Notes: a model not told the origin generated them from the letters alone. Counted from the stretch's first letter, positions 8,440 through 18,260 are shown. The stretch is 64,000 nt of DNA from Carboxylicivirga longa (GCF_050589825.1 NZ_JBNGOZ010000017.1:1-64000); one strand, 5' to 3'. Program-made: numbers and translations.

Positions 8440-9594
8440 ATGGATGGTGATAAAAGGCTGAAAAGTATTTACAACCTACTTATTATTGCGCTGCTCTTAC
8501 TGGCAGTAGCCATACGAGGTGGCGCTACCTTCGAGTGGTTAAAACCCAATGAAGCACCTCTCTATACAATGACGGATGTTCAAACGGTATTTCCTAAGGC
8601 ATCTGGTTTCGATAAAGAATCAGACAATAGCCTTTCTGTTTATGATAAGGATGATCGTTTATTGGGTTATGCACTTGTTTCGTCCGATTTTGAAGTAAGT
8701 GATCAGGGGTATGGCGGTGCGGTACCTATTCTCATCGCCTTAAACACGGACAAAATCGTGACCGCAGTACATCTATTAAAACACAATGAAACGGGTGATT
8801 TCATCAAGCATCTGCAAAAAAAAGGATTGCTGGATAGCTGGAATCAGCTACCTCTTGATACCTTGTTAAGCAGCTTTGAGGTAGATGCGGTTAGTGGTGC
8901 CACCAAAAGTAGTCAGGCCATTATCCGTACCTTTCGTAGCACGGTTAATGAGCATCTAAATACTGCATCGAGCGGTATGAACATCTCTGTGATGCGTGTG
9001 CTTCAGCTTTTTGCCATGCTGTTGCTGATTGCTTTTTCTTTACTGATGATGTTTCGTAAGCGCTTCCGGAAATTATACATCTACTATCTGGGCGGGGTTG
9101 TTCTGGTGATGGGGCTGTGGCTCAATAAGATGTTGTCACTGGAGTTGCTTCACGTATGGCTAAGCAGTAGCCTCTCGTGGCAAAGTAACTGGGAGCTTAT
9201 CATCATCTTGTTGCTCACGCTTGTATTAGCCCTTCGAGGGTACAAAAATTATTATTGCACCTACTTGTGTCCCATGGGTGCTGTGCAGATACTCACCGCT
9301 CGTCTGTCACCCTTTAAAAAGCGAGCCTTAAATCTGAAAGTTTCGGTATTCAATATCCGACTCATATACTTGAGCCTGATTGCTGCCGGATTAATTATAG
9401 GCTACAGTTTGCCTTTGGCCCACCTGGAGCCGTTTATGGCATTTTCCTATCAGGTGGCTTCCGTATGGTTATTGGCAGCAGCTGCTCTGATTGTTATTCT
9501 GTCTTTGTTTTTTCACCGGCCCTGGTGTCAGCTATGCCCAACCGGATGTTTGTTAAATACGATACCTGCTTTGCACAAAAAGCGTAAAACATAA
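8440..9594 (+). CDS. FMN-binding, NosR/NapH-like membrane iron-sulfur protein
   Basis: Membrane electron-transfer protein. An N-terminal membrane segment (about residues 12-28) leads to an extracytoplasmic FMN-binding domain. Its DAVSGATKSS motif fits the site where ApbE attaches FMN covalently, with the acceptor Thr at about 155. About five or six membrane helices follow, with two cysteine clusters of the NosR/NapH type: CTYLCPMGA near 270 and CQLCPTGC near 368. The established role of this architecture is moving electrons across or along the membrane to an extracytoplasmic acceptor. The next gene starts 5 bp downstream and encodes a membrane-anchored flavoenzyme, a plausible acceptor. No ApbE gene is in the window. 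Confidence 0.82.
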   Translation: MDGDKRLKSIYNLLIIALLLLAVAIRGGATFEWLKPNEAPLYTMTDVQTVFPKASGFDKESDNSLSVYDKDDRLLGYALVSSDFEVSDQGYGGAVPILIALNTDKIVTAVHLLKHNETGDFIKHLQKKGLLDSWNQLPLDTLLSSFEVDAVSGATKSSQAIIRTFRSTVNEHLNTASSGMNISVMRVLQLFAMLLLIAFSLLMMFRKRFRKLYIYYLGGVVLVMGLWLNKMLSLELLHVWLSSSLSWQSNWELIIILLLTLVLALRGYKNYYCTYLCPMGAVQILTARLSPFKKRALNLKVSVFNIRLIYLSLIAAGLIIGYSLPLAHLEPFMAFSYQVASVWLLAAAALIVILSLFFHRPWCQLCPTGCLLNTIPALHKKRKT

Positions 9595-9599
9595 ATGCT

Positions 9600-10868
9600 A
9601 TGCGAAATAAATCAACGCTATTGAATGTTTTTTTGGCCGCTATCATCGTGGTACTGGTTTATCAGGTCAGTAATCAGAAAATACCTGCCCCCAAAGTACA
9701 ATCTGCTAATGGCAGCAGCTATGTTTCGTTAGGCGATACCGTGGCTTCTGAAAAGCGCTCGCTGGGACCCAAAAGTTATATTATGCCCAAACCTGCGCTG
9801 GTAATTGGCTCCTATGGCAATGATGGTACGCCCAATATTATGACGGCTGCCTGGGCAGGTATTGTCAACTCCGACCCTTTGAGTGTTGGCGTTTCCATCC
9901 GAGCTTCGCGCAAGAGCTATGAGAATATTATGGCCACTAAAGCTTTTACCATTAATGTGCCATCGGCCAGCTATGTTGCAGAGATGGATTATGTAGGGAC
10001 TGTGTCGGGCTACGATGAAGACAAATTTAAAAAATTAGGGCTCACAGCTGTTAAAGGAAGCCATGTTGACGCACCTTATATTGGTGAGTTTCCGCTTGTA
10101 ATTGAATGTGAAGTTACCGAGGCCATTGATTTGGGCTCGCACACGCAGTTTATTGGAAGGATTATTGATACTAAGGTGGATGAGCATTTGATCAAACAAA
10201 ATGGGCATATTGATATTGAGCAAATGCAACCTGTTATTTTCAGCCATGAATATTATTATGGCTATGGACAGCGCCTGGCTAAACCCTCGGATATTTATAA
10301 GGTTTTTAAAGATGATATGGAGCCTGATATGCCTGCTACCCGGTATGCTAATTCTACACTTTCAAGTATTTATAATCGAAAGAGTGTACGACATTATACT
10401 TCCAGAGTTGTGAGTAAGGGACAGCTGAATGAGTTGCTAAGGGCAGGCATGGCCGCACCCACAGCCATGGATAAGCGTCCCTGGGCTTTTGTGGTGGTGC
10501 AGGAGCGGGCACTGCTCGATAGCCTGGCGGCTGCTTTGCCTTATGGTAAAATGCTCTATCAGGCCACGGCGGCCATTGTGGTGTGCGGCGATCTGAACAA
10601 AACCCTGGATGGAGAAGTGCAGCAATATTGGATTCAGGATTGCTCAGCTGCCACCCAGAATATACTGTTGGCAGCCGAGAGCATGGGACTAGGTGCCGTA
10701 TGGACAGGCGTTTACCCGCGTCAGGCGCGCATAGAAACGGTGACAGGTCTGTTAAATATTCCCGAGTCAGCCATTCCCCTTAATGTGATTGCCGTAGGAT
10801 ACCCAACCGGCGAGGATCAGCCCAAAGATAAATGGGATGAGACAACTATTCACTGGGAAAAGTGGTAA
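9600..10868 (+). CDS. Membrane-anchored flavin-reductase-like/nitroreductase fusion
   Basis: Two flavin domains in one chain. A membrane anchor or uncleaved signal (residues about 8-24) is followed by a split-barrel flavin reductase-like domain at about 55-235 (KPALVIGSYG, MTAAWAGIVN, FTINVPS, YYGYGQRL). A nitroreductase domain follows at about 255-422 (IYNRKSVRHYT, LRAGMAAPTAMDKRPWAFVV, AAESMGLGAVWTGVYP, NVIAVGYP). Each domain would bind FMN non-covalently. The anchor would place both on the periplasmic face, where NAD(P)H is unavailable, so electrons probably come from the flavinylated membrane partner 5 bp upstream. The fusion is uncommon to my knowledge. The substrate is unknown; the nitroreductase label is structural. 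Confidence 0.8.
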   Translation: MRNKSTLLNVFLAAIIVVLVYQVSNQKIPAPKVQSANGSSYVSLGDTVASEKRSLGPKSYIMPKPALVIGSYGNDGTPNIMTAAWAGIVNSDPLSVGVSIRASRKSYENIMATKAFTINVPSASYVAEMDYVGTVSGYDEDKFKKLGLTAVKGSHVDAPYIGEFPLVIECEVTEAIDLGSHTQFIGRIIDTKVDEHLIKQNGHIDIEQMQPVIFSHEYYYGYGQRLAKPSDIYKVFKDDMEPDMPATRYANSTLSSIYNRKSVRHYTSRVVSKGQLNELLRAGMAAPTAMDKRPWAFVVVQERALLDSLAAALPYGKMLYQATAAIVVCGDLNKTLDGEVQQYWIQDCSAATQNILLAAESMGLGAVWTGVYPRQARIETVTGLLNIPESAIPLNVIAVGYPTGEDQPKDKWDETTIHWEKW

Positions 10869-10881
10869 CTTAATGTGCAAA

Positions 10882-11463
10882 TTACTGATTGTCAACCACC
10901 CGGGTCTTGCTCCATGCGTCGTGCCAGCCTCTGATGTTAATCAGTAAGAAAGAGAAGGCATCGAAAGGCACAAAGCGCAAGAGGGTTCGCAAAGCGATGC
11001 TGCCTGCACCGGGTTTCTGTCCGCTCGCATTTACTACACGGGTATTGGTAATGAGTTTGCCCAGTGTGCGTCCGCTTGTTGCTTCAAAAATAAAATAGTA
11101 AAGATAGGTAGCCAGGTAGGCCCAGGCATAATGAAGCAACAGGTCCTCATCGGGGTATAGGCTGGCCGGCCATCCGCCAAATGTGGTTATTACTTCGTAA
11201 ATATTAAGCAGAATAAGCAGGGTGAATGCACAGCCAATCACATCGATCAGGCGGTTCAGCAGACGCTTCATTTTGGGAGCCTCCTTCAGGCTTTGTCCCG
11301 ATGGACGATGTTGTTTTACCAATTCAGGGTCTTCACGGTATAAAGTACAAGCCACGTCAAAGGCAGCCGGTGCATTGGTAAGACTACAAATAATGCCTTT
11401 TTCATCCGAAACACGACGGAGTTTGCAAACCTTACAGTACTTAAGCCGATCTTCTCTCTTCAT
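10882..11463 (-). CDS. RDD-family membrane protein with N-terminal Cys-rich segment
   Basis: Small membrane protein of about 193 residues. The N-terminus has a CKVCKL...CSLTN...C pattern that could form a metal-binding ribbon. A helical segment near 75-95 and the C-terminal RDD region follow; the recognisable RDD core is FIFEATSGRTLGKLITNTRV and then LRTLLRFVPFDAFSFL. RDD proteins are thought to act in transport or membrane homeostasis, but no specific role can be assigned. I chose the start at 11463 (MKREDRL) because the 16 preceding in-frame codons look non-coding. It runs convergently with the fusion gene, 13 bp apart. Confidence 0.75.
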   Translation of the reverse strand: MKREDRLKYCKVCKLRRVSDEKGIICSLTNAPAAFDVACTLYREDPELVKQHRPSGQSLKEAPKMKRLLNRLIDVIGCAFTLLILLNIYEVITTFGGWPASLYPDEDLLLHYAWAYLATYLYYFIFEATSGRTLGKLITNTRVVNASGQKPGAGSIALRTLLRFVPFDAFSFLLINIRGWHDAWSKTRVVDNQ

Positions 11464-11549
11464 GCCAATATTATTTATTTTTTGCAGGCGCAAAATACAA
11501 ATAATTAACACGACTTGTATGAGCTGGTAGAACGTTCAAGATGTTTTAT

Positions 11550-11591
11550 GGAACGGTTCTCAATCACAAGGCTCTTGTAAGGAACCGTTCC
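11550..11591 (-). terminator. Perfect hairpin between convergent-order minus genes
   Basis: A 10-bp inverted repeat (GGAACGGTTC/GAACCGTTCC) encloses a smaller ACAAG/CTTGT stem. It lies 60 bp downstream of the large T9SS gene stop on the minus strand. The T-tract is weak, so it is a candidate terminator or an RNA stability hairpin. Confidence 0.45.
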
Positions 11592-11651
11592 GTAAATAGT
11601 TAGTTAATATGGAACTTTCAGAGCTTAATGCTAATTGCGATGTCTGTTTTT

Positions 11652-14486
11652 TTATCGGGCATCAACCGCAATGACGCAGCTGAGCTTCTCACGCACTGTT
11701 TCACCGGAAGGATATACAAGGCTGCAATATACTATATAGATGCCCGGCGACAGCTGAGTACCCTTATTATTTAAACCGTCCCAGCGGAAATAGCCTGTAG
11801 CCGATAGGGTTTGGTTATTCACCAGGTAGCGTACTTCATGTCCCCGCGCATTGTAAATACGCACTGTGGCTGTGGCATCTGTTTCATCTGTATTGTAGTA
11901 AAGCATCAGAAAATCATCGTTGCCATCGCCATCGGGCGTAAAAACCTCGGGCGTAATGCTGAAGGTCTGTTTTCCCGAAGGTTCCTCGCCCGCTTGTTGG
12001 GAGTTGGCGTAGCCGGGTGTGGCGAAGCCCGCTGTGGAAGCTGCCGAATGCCAGTTGTTGGTTTCATGGGTGGGAGATTCCCAGCTAAGGCGCTCCAGCG
12101 AAACACCCTCGGTATCTTTGATCAACTCAAAATGCATCTTGTCGGTGTAGTGAAAGTCATCCATGATAAGGCCGGCCTTGTTGCAAAGAACAACGCGCCC
12201 CTCGTCATCAGGGTAGGATGGCATGGAAGCAGCTTCTGTCACTTGTGCTTGTTCGCAGTGGTAAAAAGTACATAGGGTCTCAATGTCGGTACTGATGGCG
12301 ACGTAGTGTTTTGGCATGAGGAGATGTTGTTGGCCTGCTATCGCATGAAGCCTCGTTATGTTTTCGGCTTCTATCGTGGCCAGATATACTGTGGCCATAT
12401 CAATAATTTTATCAGATGCATTGTAGAGTTCCACAAAATCGGCGCCATCAGGATAGGGGTTAAACAGTACTTCGTTAATGAATAAATCGCCGGGTGCCAG
12501 CGTGTCGGGCCTGCCAAAAGCCAGAGGGTCGTTTAATAATAGCTGCTTACCCGACACATCGCTGATGTTAAGCGCGCTTAGGAAGTAAACAGTATTAGGT
12601 GTCAAAGGCTTGTTAAAATGCATTTTGAGGGAGCGCAACAAGAGCGTATCGTAGGTGAGATGGCTTACGCCCGGGTCAGGGGTAATGGTATAATTTACGT
12701 TTTCAAAAAGCATACACTCGCTAAAGTCAATTTGCAGGCGCTGGTTTTCAAGGAGTTGAATGTTGCTGATTTGCGGGATTGTGGTATCGGGATTGGCGAC
12801 TGCTGTTGAATTAAGCAGTGAGGGCGTACCGCCCCTTAAATCCATGCACCATCCGTAGTTGGATGGATGGCCGCTATGGTTGGTGGCGTCAGTGCGTTCA
12901 ACCGACCATCCGCCTTCTTTTTTAAAACCCTCGCTTCCGATGGTGTTGGGCTCGTAACGAAAAGCGTCAATCACACGATTTTGAGGACTCAGAAGTGCCA
13001 TGGTGAAGCCTGCGTTAATCAATGACGGCATGTCCGATACGAATACGGTTTGAGGAATGAGCCACTCATCCTGACGGCTTTCGTCTACCAGGCATAGATA
13101 GCTTTGAGCTTGAAGGATGCTGTCGGGCAGTGTGCAGGTCCTGTCATTGATCATCATCTGCCAATCTGCCAGAGGGATGGGGTAGTCAGTGTTGTTGACG
13201 ATCTCAATATACTCCTCTTCGGGCAGATCCATGGGAGGCGTCGGATCGGCCATCCATTCGTTAAGCACCACATCGAAACGCTGAGGTGCGTGATAAAGGA
13301 TTTGGGTATCCAGTGGTGGCAGTGTATCACCAACAGCATCAACGCAGCGCTCAACGGTTAGTTGGTGGTAGCTATTTTCCTGTAATGGTGTGGCTAAAAT
13401 GAGGTGGTAGTGATACTCATCAAGCTCCCGGATCGTATCTATAAGCGGAGCTGTGTTATTAATCAGGAGGGTGGCTTTGCGTAGGTTCTCCATGGGAACA
13501 TGCTTGGTGAAGCCTAGTTGCAGGGTGTTGCTGTTGATGAGGTGATGGCTGCGGTAGCGTACGCGTTCATAGCTGTAGGGAAGGGCAGCTCTTGGCATGG
13601 TGTTGCCCGCTTCATCGCTGATATTAATTATGATGAGGCTGTCCTTTTGTGTGTCGGCAAGCAGGGGCGAGAAATACAACTGTATATTATGCTCGTTGCT
13701 ATTATAGCTTATAGCTGAAGGATGACGTCCGTTGGAGCTAATGCGGAAATTGTCGGATTCAACATGATTAGCGTCGAGGGCTTCATCGAACTTTATAAGC
13801 ATATTGCTGCCATTGAGTACTTCAAAATGAGTGATGGAAGGTGCGTGTTGATCCTTGTAGGGCTGACCGCTCACCATCAGGTCGTCGAAATAGAATTTGT
13901 CGGCACGTGTGGTGGTGTATTGGCAGAAGATGCCAAAGTAATTAGATGAATGCAGAAAGGGGTACGAAGCGCTGCCTTCCTCATGCCATTCGTCTGCTAT
14001 GTATGATTGTAGTTGCCAGTTATTACCCTCTCGACTGATGCGTACAAGGGCTTCGACATTGGATTGGTTGAGGCGACCCGGAAGTCCTTCAATAATTTTT
14101 GTATTTCTTCCGTTTTCAAGGGCATAGAGGCAGATATTATCATCGCTACTGCCCAGCTCAACATAAATGGCGCGGGTGGCATTAGGCAGATCTGCTATGT
14201 CACTAATCAGGTACACGCGTGCATAATTGCCCGACGAAGGGTTAAAGTTCATACGGATGCGAAACTCCCAAGTGGCCTCTTCGGAAATAGTGCTATGCGT
14301 TGACAGGAACGAGGTACCTGCCTCCTTGTTCATTAATTGCAGCTGCAGGTCGCTGTTAATGACAAAATGCGCTGTGTTGCCTTGCCAGGTGGGGTTGGCC
14401 GTGAAATCACCATCGTTAAATGACTCGTTGAGCTGTGCCATAAGTGAATAGGGCAGAAGTATTAAAAGAGTAAAAATTCGTTGCAT
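11652..14486 (-). CDS. Large T9SS-exported protein with lamin-tail domains
   Basis: Surface or secreted protein of about 944 residues. The start at 14486 (MQRIFTLLILLPYSLMAQ) gives a clean Sec signal peptide; the longer frame adds 26 implausible residues. The order is an N-terminal jelly-roll-like region (about 20-205), Ig-like (SbsA-type) segments, a lamin-tail domain near 410-520 (VLNEWMADPTP...EYIEIVN), another Ig-like segment, and a second lamin-tail domain near 660-770 (LFINEVLFNPYPDGADFVELYN). It ends in a gliding/T9SS-type domain (FTPDGDGNDDF ... PGIYIVYCSL). No catalytic motif is seen, so a structural or adhesive role is likely. It is transcribed divergently from asd. Confidence 0.82.
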   Translation of the reverse strand: MQRIFTLLILLPYSLMAQLNESFNDGDFTANPTWQGNTAHFVINSDLQLQLMNKEAGTSFLSTHSTISEEATWEFRIRMNFNPSSGNYARVYLISDIADLPNATRAIYVELGSSDDNICLYALENGRNTKIIEGLPGRLNQSNVEALVRISREGNNWQLQSYIADEWHEEGSASYPFLHSSNYFGIFCQYTTTRADKFYFDDLMVSGQPYKDQHAPSITHFEVLNGSNMLIKFDEALDANHVESDNFRISSNGRHPSAISYNSNEHNIQLYFSPLLADTQKDSLIIINISDEAGNTMPRAALPYSYERVRYRSHHLINSNTLQLGFTKHVPMENLRKATLLINNTAPLIDTIRELDEYHYHLILATPLQENSYHQLTVERCVDAVGDTLPPLDTQILYHAPQRFDVVLNEWMADPTPPMDLPEEEYIEIVNNTDYPIPLADWQMMINDRTCTLPDSILQAQSYLCLVDESRQDEWLIPQTVFVSDMPSLINAGFTMALLSPQNRVIDAFRYEPNTIGSEGFKKEGGWSVERTDATNHSGHPSNYGWCMDLRGGTPSLLNSTAVANPDTTIPQISNIQLLENQRLQIDFSECMLFENVNYTITPDPGVSHLTYDTLLLRSLKMHFNKPLTPNTVYFLSALNISDVSGKQLLLNDPLAFGRPDTLAPGDLFINEVLFNPYPDGADFVELYNASDKIIDMATVYLATIEAENITRLHAIAGQQHLLMPKHYVAISTDIETLCTFYHCEQAQVTEAASMPSYPDDEGRVVLCNKAGLIMDDFHYTDKMHFELIKDTEGVSLERLSWESPTHETNNWHSAASTAGFATPGYANSQQAGEEPSGKQTFSITPEVFTPDGDGNDDFLMLYYNTDETDATATVRIYNARGHEVRYLVNNQTLSATGYFRWDGLNNKGTQLSPGIYIVYCSLVYPSGETVREKLSCVIAVDAR

Positions 14487-14513
14487 TGGATTAAGGGTTA
14501 ATGTAAATATTTC

Positions 14514-14521
14514 TATTTTTG
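14514..14521 (+). promoter_or_regulatory. Candidate -7 box for asd
   Basis: TATTTTTG fits the Bacteroidota -7 consensus TAnnTTTG. It lies about 140 bp upstream of asd in the divergent intergenic region. No convincing -33 box was identified, so this is tentative. Confidence 0.3.
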
Positions 14522-14663
14522 TATTGAAACGTAAGCAAGTGATCAATCCACCAACACAAAACAATTTAACACAAATTGCTTACTAAGTAAAGTTATATCA
14601 CCCTTGAGTGCGTGCCCCTTAATGTTTTTGCCGGGCGGGTGCTCTTAATTTAAATGTATCGAA

Positions 14664-15674
14664 ATGAAGGTAGCAATCGTTGGTGCTAGTGGCGCTGTAG
14701 GACAAGAGTTTCTGAAGGTTTTGGAAGAACGTAACTTTCCGATGGATGAGTTGGTTTTATTCGGCTCGAAACGCAGTGCCGGAAAGAAAATTTCCTTTAA
14801 GGGAAAAGAATTAGTGGTAAAGGAGCTTCAGCATAATGATGACTTTAAGGATATTGATATTGCCTTAACATCGGCGGGTGGTGGTACCTCAAAAGAGTTT
14901 GCCGATACCATTACTAAGCATGGTACGCTGATGATCGATAATTCCAGTGCTTTCCGCATGGATGAAGATGTGCCCCTTGTGGTGCCCGAGGTAAATGCTG
15001 CGGACTGTAAGAATACGCCCCGCCGTATTATCGCCAACCCCAACTGCACCACCATACAGATGGTAGTGGCCTTACAGCCTTTGCACGCCCTGTCGCCCAT
15101 CAAAAGGGTGCATGTATCCACTTATCAGGCGGCCAGCGGTGCGGGAGCCAGTGGTATGCAGGAGCTGGAAAAGCAAACCGAAGCCATTGTTAAAGGCGAG
15201 AAGATTGATGTGGAAGCTTTCCAGTACCAATTGGCCATGAACCTTATTCCTCAGGTGGATGTATTCACTGATAATGACTACACCAAGGAGGAGATGAAGA
15301 TGTATAACGAAACACGCAAGATTATGCACAGCGATATTGCGGTTAGTGCTTTGTGTGTGCGAGTGCCTATCCTGCGGGCGCACTCCGAGGCGGTATGGGT
15401 AGAAACTGAGGAAGCCATTACTCCGCAGCAGGCCAAAGATGCCTTTGCCAAGGCCGAGGGGGTTGTGTTGATGGATGATCCTGCCAATAAAGATTACCCG
15501 ATGCCTCTTTTTCTAGCCGGTAAAGATGAGGTGTTTGTAGGACGTGTGCGTCAGGATTTATCTAATCCGAAAGGCCTTAGCTTCTGGTGTGTTTCCGATC
15601 AGATAAAGAAAGGAGCCGCCCTTAATGCTGTGCAGATTGCCGAGTATATGATTAAAGAGGGACTCGTAAGATAA
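14664..15674 (+). CDS. asd: Aspartate-semialdehyde dehydrogenase
   Basis: Cytoplasmic enzyme that reduces L-aspartyl-4-phosphate to aspartate semialdehyde with NADPH, the branch point to lysine/diaminopimelate, threonine and methionine. The N-terminal nucleotide-binding motif is VAIVGASGAVGQEFL at residues 3-17. The catalytic Cys is in NPNCTTIQ at about residue 128, and the later RVPILRAHSEAV contains the conserved Arg and His. The length of 336 residues is standard. It starts at ATG 14664 and stands alone, divergent from the T9SS gene and convergent with the cyclase gene. A housekeeping gene, it marks this part as core chromosome. Confidence 0.96.
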   Translation: MKVAIVGASGAVGQEFLKVLEERNFPMDELVLFGSKRSAGKKISFKGKELVVKELQHNDDFKDIDIALTSAGGGTSKEFADTITKHGTLMIDNSSAFRMDEDVPLVVPEVNAADCKNTPRRIIANPNCTTIQMVVALQPLHALSPIKRVHVSTYQAASGAGASGMQELEKQTEAIVKGEKIDVEAFQYQLAMNLIPQVDVFTDNDYTKEEMKMYNETRKIMHSDIAVSALCVRVPILRAHSEAVWVETEEAITPQQAKDAFAKAEGVVLMDDPANKDYPMPLFLAGKDEVFVGRVRQDLSNPKGLSFWCVSDQIKKGAALNAVQIAEYMIKEGLVR

Positions 15675-15747
15675 AACTGAACTCATTGGATGGCCGGGCT
15701 ACTTATAGATATCCGGTCATCCGATGTGTATTTTGATAGGTGCCTGA

Positions 15748-16860
15748 CTACTTGCGCTTCCGGCGCTTTTTCTTCTTCTCTTTCAGGGCCACCTTATAAA
15801 TCTGGATGCCTTTTGATTTTCCTTTTAGCTTAATGGTGTCCAGCTCATCGATCTTAAATTCTTCGGGACGGCGCAACGATTCATACAAAACGCCTGATAT
15901 CAGCAGGTTTTGTTTGTATTGATTACACATGGATTCAATGCGCGCTGTGGTATTCAGCGTATCGCCATTGTAGGAGATGTCGCGCTTAAACTGTCCCACT
16001 TGCAGCACCATGATTTCACCCACATGCAAACCGGCCTTAAACTCGGGCACAAGTCCGTATTGCATATCGTACAACAAGCGTCGGCGATGAATTACCTTCT
16101 GGAAAGCAAAGAAAGCCTTAAGGCAATTATTGTTGCGGATGCCCCGTTTCAGATCCCAGGAGATGATGGCACCGTCGCCTAGGTACTGATAGATGGCACC
16201 ATGATAGTTTTCAACAATGGCCATGTCGCGAAAAACATCCTGTACCAGGTAACTGAATTTTTTATGCCCCAGCTTCTCAGCTATGGTAACCGAGGATTTC
16301 ATATCAATAAACATGAAAATGCGTTTCTCAACTCGGGGTTTGTTAAGTGTGCCCGTTAGCCAATGAGTGAAGTTACCCACGCCTATTTTCCGAAAGATGC
16401 CACGAAATGTATTGTTGAGGATGCAGGCCAAGTAGAACCAGGCGATAAAGCGAAAGTGCTGAAGGGTGAGTGCTGGCATTTGAGCATAGAGTACGTCTAT
16501 TTTGCTAAGGGCTTTTAGTGTTATGGTTTTATTGGCTGAGAAAAAGATAATGAGCAAGGCCAGCAATAGATAAAGCACAAAGCGAAAGAATACCAGGAAG
16601 CGAATGGGAGAGTAGCGCATCACCGTGTCGGAAGATACCAGATCGGGGATGGTAAAAAGCAAGGCCAGCAAGCCCGACAGTAGTACCGTATTGCCATAGA
16701 TATCGTCCTTAATAAGCAGGCCGAAGTAATTAATAAAAAGTGAGTGATCGCCTGTGATAAAGATATAAAAGGCAAGTGCTGCCAGCCAGAATGCCAGATG
16801 ATAGGTGAGGGAGGCAATTAAGTTGCGGGTCTGTATTTTTAGCTTATCAAATAAAAACAT
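15748..16860 (-). CDS. Membrane class III adenylate/guanylate cyclase
   Basis: Predicted membrane-bound nucleotide cyclase. The first half (about residues 15-160) contains four or more hydrophobic helices. The cytoplasmic catalytic domain occupies about 185-360. Both metal-binding Asp sites are visible (MFIDMKSS and YLGDGAIISWD). The substrate-position Lys is in FKAGLHVGE, and the transition-state Asn and Arg are in GDTLNTTARIE, so the domain looks catalytically intact. The Lys suggests ATP rather than GTP. The last 25 residues are very Lys/Arg-rich. I see no cAMP receptor in the window. hflX lies upstream on the same strand, 117 bp away. Confidence 0.85.
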   Translation of the reverse strand: MFLFDKLKIQTRNLIASLTYHLAFWLAALAFYIFITGDHSLFINYFGLLIKDDIYGNTVLLSGLLALLFTIPDLVSSDTVMRYSPIRFLVFFRFVLYLLLALLIIFFSANKTITLKALSKIDVLYAQMPALTLQHFRFIAWFYLACILNNTFRGIFRKIGVGNFTHWLTGTLNKPRVEKRIFMFIDMKSSVTIAEKLGHKKFSYLVQDVFRDMAIVENYHGAIYQYLGDGAIISWDLKRGIRNNNCLKAFFAFQKVIHRRRLLYDMQYGLVPEFKAGLHVGEIMVLQVGQFKRDISYNGDTLNTTARIESMCNQYKQNLLISGVLYESLRRPEEFKIDELDTIKLKGKSKGIQIYKVALKEKKKKRRKRK

Positions 16861-16977
16861 AGGGGCTTTAACGACGTGTGTGATGCATCATTAAGCTTTT
16901 TACATCCCAAGCACCCTTTATGTTTCGTTTGCTGCTCTTTAGTTATTAACAAAATGCACCCAGCTGAACAGCCCGAA

Positions 16978-18201
16978 TTACTCTTCGGGCTGACCTTCCT
17001 GATTGTATGAATTATACAGGTAATCGTTAAAGGGAAAGCGTTGTGCATGAATCTTTTTTACCTCGTCGTAAATCATCTGTTTGAATTCAACAAAGTTCAC
17101 CTTGTTTTTAGCCGATATGAAAATGCAGTTGGCCGGTTGCCCCATCCAGGTTTCCTTCAGGTCAGCTAGCGAGTAGTTTTCTTGTTTCTTGGGTGTCAGA
17201 TCATCCTCGTCTTTGGGTGTGTATTCGTAGGCATCCACTTTGTTAAACACCAGGATATTGGGTTTTTCTGTTTTGTCAATCTCGGCAAGGGTGCGGTTCA
17301 CCACTTCAATTTGCTGCTCAAATCCGGGATGTGATACATCTACCACATGTAGCAGTATATCGGCCTCACGCACCTCGTCCAGGGTCGATTTAAACGACTC
17401 TACCAGGTGATGAGGTAGCTTGCGGATAAAGCCTACTGTATCGGCCAACAGAAAGGGAATGTTATCAACTACTACTTTGCGAACGGTGGTATCCAGTGTG
17501 GCAAACAACTTGTTTTCGGCAAAAACCTCCGATTTGCTCAGTACATTCATCAGGGTGCTTTTGCCCACATTAGTATAGCCCACCAAAGCTACGCGTACCA
17601 TCTTCCCACGATTTTGCCGTTGTGTGGCCATCTGACGGTCTATTTTTTGCAGATCAGTCTTTAACTTGGCAATCTTATCGCGTATGATACGGCGGTCTGT
17701 CTCAATCTCTTTCTCACCAGGTCCGCGCATGCCAATACCACCGCGCTGACGTTCCAGGTGGGTCCACATGCGAGTCAGGCGGGGTAGTAGATACTGGTAC
17801 TGCGCCAGCTCAACCTGCGTTTTAGCGTGTGCTGTCTGAGCGCGGCGGGCAAAGATGTCGAGGATAAGATTGGTACGATCTAGCACCAATACTTTTAGTT
17901 CGCGCTCCAGGTTACGTAGTTGGGAGGGCGATAGTTCATCGTCGAAGATGATGGTTTTCACCTCATGCACCTTCATGAAATCAATGATCTCTTGCAGTTT
18001 GCCACGTCCCACAAAGGTTTTGGGGTCGGGCATGGTCAGGTTCTGAGTAAAGCGTTCGAAGGGTATAGCACCTGCTGTCTCGGCCAAAAATGCCAATTCA
18101 TCCAAATACTCTTCAACTTGCCGCATAGACACCTCAGGTGTTTTAACGGCTACTAATACAACTTTTTCCAGTTCCTTTTTTGACGATGGGCTTTCTATCA
18201 T
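16978..18201 (-). CDS. hflX: Ribosome-splitting GTPase HflX
   Basis: GTPase that binds the 50S subunit and splits stalled ribosomes under heat or antibiotic stress. The N-terminal HflX domain includes LTMPDPKTFVGRGKLQEI and the region ending in RGGIGMRGPGEKEIETDRR. The G domain starts near residue 205, with the P-loop GYTNVGKST, switch DTVGFIRKLPHHLVESF and specificity motif NKVDA. The length of 407 residues is usual for HflX. The start MIESPSSKKELEKV fits Bacteroidota homologues. It is probably monocistronic or co-transcribed with the cyclase gene downstream. Confidence 0.95.
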   Translation of the reverse strand: MIESPSSKKELEKVVLVAVKTPEVSMRQVEEYLDELAFLAETAGAIPFERFTQNLTMPDPKTFVGRGKLQEIIDFMKVHEVKTIIFDDELSPSQLRNLERELKVLVLDRTNLILDIFARRAQTAHAKTQVELAQYQYLLPRLTRMWTHLERQRGGIGMRGPGEKEIETDRRIIRDKIAKLKTDLQKIDRQMATQRQNRGKMVRVALVGYTNVGKSTLMNVLSKSEVFAENKLFATLDTTVRKVVVDNIPFLLADTVGFIRKLPHHLVESFKSTLDEVREADILLHVVDVSHPGFEQQIEVVNRTLAEIDKTEKPNILVFNKVDAYEYTPKDEDDLTPKKQENYSLADLKETWMGQPANCIFISAKNKVNFVEFKQMIYDEVKKIHAQRFPFNDYLYNSYNQEGQPEE

Positions 18202-18260
18202 TGATGATCTCTTTTATACGATGATTTAGGGAGCAAATATACGGCAATTTTAGAGCAACA

